From the NCBI GenBank assembly GCA_019119285.1, contig DWXJ01000075.1:1-8861 (forward strand): DNA of 8,861 nt. Reading direction: 5' to 3'. Within the stretch, counting starts at the first letter, position 1. Each line of letters opens with the position of its first letter. Positions 5,988 to 8,861 of this stretch are shown here, piece by piece. The notes under the pieces were generated by a model. It was not told the DNA's origin, did not search any database, and worked only from the letters and a program-made list of their open reading frames with translations. Both the position numbers and the translations under genes were made by a program. The stretch is from Merdimonas faecigallinarum (lineage in GTDB: Bacteria; Bacillota; Clostridia; Lachnospirales; Lachnospiraceae).

Positions 5988-7409
5988 ATGTATGATGTAA
6001 ATTCCAGACACGCCGATGATTTTATCGATCATCAGGAAATTCTTGACACCCTGGCTTATGCCGATGAAAACAAAAACAATCTGAAGCTGATCGAATCTCT
6101 GATCGAAAAGGCAAAACTTCGCAAAGGCCTTTCCCACAGAGATGCTTCCGTGCTCCTGGCCTGTGAAAATGAGGAAATGAACGAAAAAATCTACCGCCTG
6201 GCCGAGCAGATTAAAAAAGATTTCTATGGAAACCGGATTGTTTTATTTGCGCCGCTGTACCTTTCCAACTACTGTATCAACGGCTGCACCTATTGCCCCT
6301 ATCATTTAAAAAATAAACATATCGCCCGCAAAAAGCTGACCCAGGAGGAGATCCGCAAAGAGGTCATCGCCCTTCAGGATATGGGGCACAAGCGGCTGGC
6401 GCTGGAAGCAGGCGAGGATCCGGTCCACAACACCATGGAATACTATCTGGACTGCATCAACACCATTTACAGTATCAAACATAAAAACGGCGCGATCCGC
6501 CGGGTAAATATCAATATCGCCGCCACCACAGTGGACGATTACCGGCTGCTCAAAGAAGCCGGCATCGGCACCTACATTTTGTTCCAGGAAACCTACCATA
6601 AAGAAAGCTACCTGGAACTGCATCCAACCGGCCCGAAGCACAATTATGATTATCACACCGAGGCCATGGACCGGGCCATGGAAGGCGGCATCGACGATGT
6701 AGGTCTTGGCGTATTGTTCGGCCTGGATAAATACCGCTACGAATTCGCGGGCCTTCTGATGCACGCCGAACATCTGGAAGCCGCTTTCGGCGTCGGCCCT
6801 CACACCATCAGCGTGCCAAGACTCCGGGATGCTGACGACATCGACGCAAGTTCCTTCAAAAACGGCATCGACGACGATACCTTCGCCAAGATCATTGCCT
6901 GCATCCGCATCGCCGTGCCCTACACCGGCATGATCATCTCCACCAGAGAAAATCAGGCCGTCCGGGAACGCGCACTGCACCTGGGCATCTCCCAGATCAG
7001 CGGAGGCTCCCGCACCAGCGTGGGCGGCTACTGCGAACCCGAACCCGAAGACGAACGCTCCGAACAGTTTGACGTCATCGACACCCGCACACTGGACGAA
7101 GTCGTGCACTGGCTTATGGAAATGGATTATATCCCCAGCTTCTGCACCGCCTGTTACCGGGAAGGCCGCACCGGCGACCGCTTCATGTCCCTTTGCAAGA
7201 GCGGGCAGATCCAGAACTGCTGTCACCCCAATGCCCTCATGACGCTGGAAGAGTACCTGATGGATTATGCTTCCCCCGCAACCAAGGCGCTGGGAGACAA
7301 ACTGATCGACAAAGAAGTCCTAAATGTACCCAATGAAAAAGTACGGACAAAGGTTGTGGAAAACCTGCGGCTCATCCGGGAAAATAACCGGAGAGACTTC
7401 CGCTTCTAA
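5988..7409 (+). CDS. hydG: [FeFe]-hydrogenase maturase HydG (tyrosine lyase, radical SAM)
   Basis: 473-residue ThiH-like radical-SAM enzyme. It cleaves tyrosine to p-cresol and dehydroglycine, which gives the CO and CN ligands of the H-cluster. The N-terminal radical-SAM cluster is C96, C100, C103 in NYCINGCTYCPYH. The C-terminal CX2CX22C motif is C386, C389, C412; this auxiliary cluster carries the labile Fe where the Fe(CO)2CN product forms. It separates HydG from ThiH, which lacks this domain. GVGPHTISVPRLR (268-280) is characteristic of the family, as is SGGSRTSVGGY (338-348). The length is typical. ATG at 5988 follows AAAGGAGG with 8-9 nt spacing. The second palindrome begins directly at its TAA stop. 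Identification is secure. Confidence 0.98.
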   Translation: MYDVNSRHADDFIDHQEILDTLAYADENKNNLKLIESLIEKAKLRKGLSHRDASVLLACENEEMNEKIYRLAEQIKKDFYGNRIVLFAPLYLSNYCINGCTYCPYHLKNKHIARKKLTQEEIRKEVIALQDMGHKRLALEAGEDPVHNTMEYYLDCINTIYSIKHKNGAIRRVNINIAATTVDDYRLLKEAGIGTYILFQETYHKESYLELHPTGPKHNYDYHTEAMDRAMEGGIDDVGLGVLFGLDKYRYEFAGLLMHAEHLEAAFGVGPHTISVPRLRDADDIDASSFKNGIDDDTFAKIIACIRIAVPYTGMIISTRENQAVRERALHLGISQISGGSRTSVGGYCEPEPEDERSEQFDVIDTRTLDEVVHWLMEMDYIPSFCTACYREGRTGDRFMSLCKSGQIQNCCHPNALMTLEEYLMDYASPATKALGDKLIDKEVLNVPNEKVRTKVVENLRLIRENNRRDFRF

Positions 7410-7456
7410 TTCATTGGGGACGGGGGATTTCCAGAAATCCCCCGTCCCCAATGAAT
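7409..7456. repeat. 48-bp inverted repeat, copy 2, between hydG and hydF
   Basis: The arms are 23 nt long (7409-7431 and 7434-7456) around a 2-nt centre (CA). The core GGGGACGGGGGATTTC and its complement are identical to copy 1 at 3178-3215; the two cores differ only at the centre (CA here, TA there). This copy is longer because its outer TTCATT/AATGAA ends also pair; in copy 1 the TTCATT is present on one side only. It starts at the last base of the hydG stop codon. No T-run follows, so it may stabilise mRNA or partly terminate, lowering hydF relative to hydG, but this is inference. Confidence 0.92.
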
Positions 7457-7457
7457 G

Positions 7458-7502
7458 TTATCCACACTTTCCACTTTTTATCCACAAGGAGGTTTATCCA
7501 CA
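7458..7502 (+). promoter_or_regulatory. Three exact DnaA-box nonamers upstream of hydF
   Basis: TTATCCACA occurs at 7458-7466, 7478-7486 and 7494-7502, all on the plus strand. The second touches and the third directly follows the AAGGAGG ribosome binding site, and the third ends on the A of the hydF start codon. The cluster begins 2 bp after the palindrome. DnaA binding is inferred only from the consensus; spacing of 20 and 16 bp is not an obvious helical array. Confidence 0.55.
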
Positions 7503-8725
7503 TGAGTCTGAATAATGTGCCTTCCTCAGAGCGTACGCACATTGGTATTTTCGGGAAAAGAAATGCGGGAAAATCCAGTGTTATCAACGCCATTACCGGC
7601 CAGAGCCTGGCAATTGTATCTAATGTCAAAGGTACTACGACGGATCCTGTCCTGAAATCTATGGAACTGCTTCCTCTCGGACCGGTTGTCCTGATCGATA
7701 CACCGGGTCTGGACGATGAAGGAGACCTGGGTCATCTGCGCATTCAAAAAGCATATCAGATTTTAAATAAAACGGATATCGCTTTGCTGGTGATTGACGG
7801 TACTGCCGGAATGACGGCCGAAGACTGTCAGATTCTGGACCGCATCCGGGCAAAAAACATTCCTTATCTGATTGTTTTTAACAAGGCCGACCTGGCTCCT
7901 GACGCAGACACTTCTGACGCCGCCCCTTCCAACGCCGACACTTCCGACACCGCTGATGCCGCAAATGTGATCTGGGTCAGCGCGGTTACCGGCCTCCATA
8001 TCCAGGAATTGAAAGAACGGCTGGCCACGCTGCTTCCGGACGAAGATTCCGGGAAAACGATTCTGGGCGATCTGATCCATCCTTCGGATTTCATCATTCT
8101 GGTCGTTCCCATTGATAAAGCCGCCCCCAAGGGCCGGCTGATCCTTCCCCAGCAGCAGACCATCCGGGACATCCTGGATCACAATGCCATTTCCATTGTA
8201 GTAAAGGAAACAGACCTGAAACACACGCTGGAAACACTGGGGAAAAAGCCCGCGCTCGTCATCACCGACAGCCAGGTATTCGACAAAGCTGCGGCCGATA
8301 CGCCTTCCGACATCCCATTGACCTCATTTTCCATCTTATTTGCCAGATACAAGGGCAACCTGAAAACCCTGGTCGATGGCGCCAGAATGCTCCGGCATCT
8401 GGAAAATGGCGATAAAATATTGATTTCTGAAGGCTGCACTCACCACCGGCAATGCGATGATATCGGCACCGTAAAGCTGCCCCGTCTGATCCGAAACTAT
8501 ACCGGAAAAGAACTGGAATTTGAATTCACCAGCGGAACAGAATTTCCATTTTCATTAGAAAAATACCGCCTGATCGTACACTGCGGCGGATGCATGTTAA
8601 ATGAACGGGAAATGAAATACCGGATCCGCTGTGCTGAAGACGCCGGGATTCCCATCACCAACTACGGAACCGCTATCGCCTGTATGAAAGGAATTCTGGA
8701 ACGCAGCATTGAGATTTTTTCATAA
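7502..8725 (+). CDS. hydF: [FeFe]-hydrogenase maturation GTPase and scaffold HydF
   Basis: 407-residue protein that holds the 2Fe precursor on a [4Fe-4S] cluster and delivers it to apo-HydA. The N-terminal Era/TrmE-like G domain has the P-loop GKRNAGKSS (18-26), switch KGTTTDP (43-49), DTPG (66-69), NKAD (127-130) and SAVTG (160-164). A dimerisation domain follows, then a C-terminal cluster domain with CTHH (C312) and HCGGC (H360, C361, C364), matching the HydF CxH...HCxxC pattern. ATG at 7502 is preferred to an upstream in-frame ATG at 7451 because AAGGAGG is 9 nt before it and the longer form would start inside the palindrome. Between NKAD and SAVTG, residues 135-154 form a low-complexity insert made of two related 10-residue units. 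Last of the maturation genes; same direction as hydE and hydG. Confidence 0.97.
   Translation: MSLNNVPSSERTHIGIFGKRNAGKSSVINAITGQSLAIVSNVKGTTTDPVLKSMELLPLGPVVLIDTPGLDDEGDLGHLRIQKAYQILNKTDIALLVIDGTAGMTAEDCQILDRIRAKNIPYLIVFNKADLAPDADTSDAAPSNADTSDTADAANVIWVSAVTGLHIQELKERLATLLPDEDSGKTILGDLIHPSDFIILVVPIDKAAPKGRLILPQQQTIRDILDHNAISIVVKETDLKHTLETLGKKPALVITDSQVFDKAAADTPSDIPLTSFSILFARYKGNLKTLVDGARMLRHLENGDKILISEGCTHHRQCDDIGTVKLPRLIRNYTGKELEFEFTSGTEFPFSLEKYRLIVHCGGCMLNEREMKYRIRCAEDAGIPITNYGTAIACMKGILERSIEIFS
7904..7963 (+). repeat. Two imperfect 30-bp units inside hydF
   Basis: The units 7904-7933 and 7934-7963 share GACACTTC-GAC and -CCGC- at equal positions and encode ADTSDAAPSN and ADTSDTADAA. They form an Ala/Asp/Ser/Thr-rich loop just after the G4 motif of the GTPase domain. 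In-frame duplication is the simplest explanation, and a surface loop there should tolerate it. Confidence 0.7.
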
Positions 8726-8813
8726 ACAGTCTGTTTTACGGAGTATTTTTTCCTATACATTTTGGAAATAGATACCCCCACCCAAATGACGAACACAAAA
8801 GGAGGCAGAAGGT

Positions 8814-8861
8814 TTGACCGATGAAGAACTTTACCGCTCCTATCTGGACGGCGATGAAACA
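8814..8861 (+). CDS. Probable ECF sigma factor (first 16 codons only)
   Basis: Only the N-terminus is present. Starting at TTG 8814 the frame reads TDEELYRSYLDGDET after the initiator Met, closely resembling the start of many extracytoplasmic-function RNA polymerase sigma factors (region 2 opening, DxELYRxYLxGDExA type). GGAGG at 8801-8805 within AAAAGGAGG gives 8-nt spacing to the TTG, better placed than the ATG at 8821, which is in another frame and 15 nt away. It is 88 bp downstream of hydF with no convincing terminator between, so it may be read through from the hyd unit or have its own promoter. With so little sequence the family call is tentative. Confidence 0.6.
   Translation, partial: MTDEELYRSYLDGDET

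Noticed and set aside
6306..7226. 306-codon minus-strand frame opposite hydG
   Set aside because: It is a shadow of the GC-rich third positions of hydG, with alanine/valine/aspartate-rich composition and no motif. The plus-strand HydG reading is unambiguous.
7451..7501. hydF start at ATG 7451
   Set aside because: That ATG lies in the right arm of the palindrome with no ribosome binding site. The ATG at 7502 has AAGGAGG 9 nt upstream and gives the usual N-terminus before the P-loop.
3149..7502. Chromosomal replication origin
   Set aside because: DnaA boxes are present but there is no dnaA, dnaN, rpmH or other origin marker and no AT-rich unwinding region next to the clusters.
8726..8790. Terminator after hydF (AAACAGTCTGTTT and TTTCC/GGAAA pairings)
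   Set aside because: The first pairs only four bases with a usable loop and lacks a T-run after it; the second is a weak 5-bp stem. Neither is convincing.
1..8861. CRISPR array, tRNA or rRNA genes, insertion sequences, prophage or defence genes
   Set aside because: I looked on both strands and saw no spaced direct repeats, no tRNA-like cloverleaf, no transposase or phage-like coding sequence in the window.

Overview
The window looks like chromosomal DNA from an anaerobic Bacillota bacterium, most likely a gut clostridium of the Lachnospiraceae type. The evidence is a valS gene behind a T-box riboswitch, strong AGGAGG-type ribosome binding sites, sigma-A promoters with near-consensus hexamers, several GTG/TTG starts, and a complete [FeFe]-hydrogenase maturation set (HydE, HydG, HydF). 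The taxonomic call is inference from gene content and style, not from a database search.

Left part, all on the minus strand. The 5' two thirds of valS (valyl-tRNA synthetase) occupies 1-1720. It is preceded by a T-box leader (about 2073-1764) with a readable GUA valine specifier, a canonical T-box sequence, an intrinsic terminator, and a TTGACA-17-TATGAT promoter. Upstream of that promoter lies a short array of imperfect 19-bp tandem repeats (2144-2219) that runs into the 3' end of an AEC-family permease gene (2212-3156). The permease follows a zinc-dependent macrodomain (ADP-ribose hydrolase) gene (3195-4013). A perfect 38-bp palindrome lies between them, and the macrodomain stop codon sits at the palindrome's centre.

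Right part, all on the plus strand. A small HAD-fold protein of the soluble P-type-ATPase-like kind (4149-4616) diverges from the macrodomain gene. A separate promoter at 4642-4670 then starts an approximately 150-nt structured leader that ends in a strong intrinsic terminator at 4793-4824, ahead of hydE (4893-5939), hydG (5988-7409) and hydF (7502-8725). A second copy of the palindrome separates hydG from hydF. The window ends with the first 16 codons of what looks like an ECF sigma factor (8814-8861).

How the genes work together. HydE and HydG are radical-SAM enzymes that make the organic and Fe-CO-CN parts of the H-cluster. HydF is the GTPase scaffold on which the 2Fe subcluster is assembled before transfer to HydA, the hydrogenase itself, which is not in this window. 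The macrodomain protein, the permease and the HAD protein have no evident link to hydrogenase maturation. Three things most deserve a second look. The first is the terminator-bearing leader of hydEGF, which I could not match to a riboswitch class I know. The second is the pair of near-identical palindromes. The third is a set of exact DnaA-box nonamers (TTATCCACA) clustered beside both palindromes and overlapping the start codons of the permease gene and hydF.
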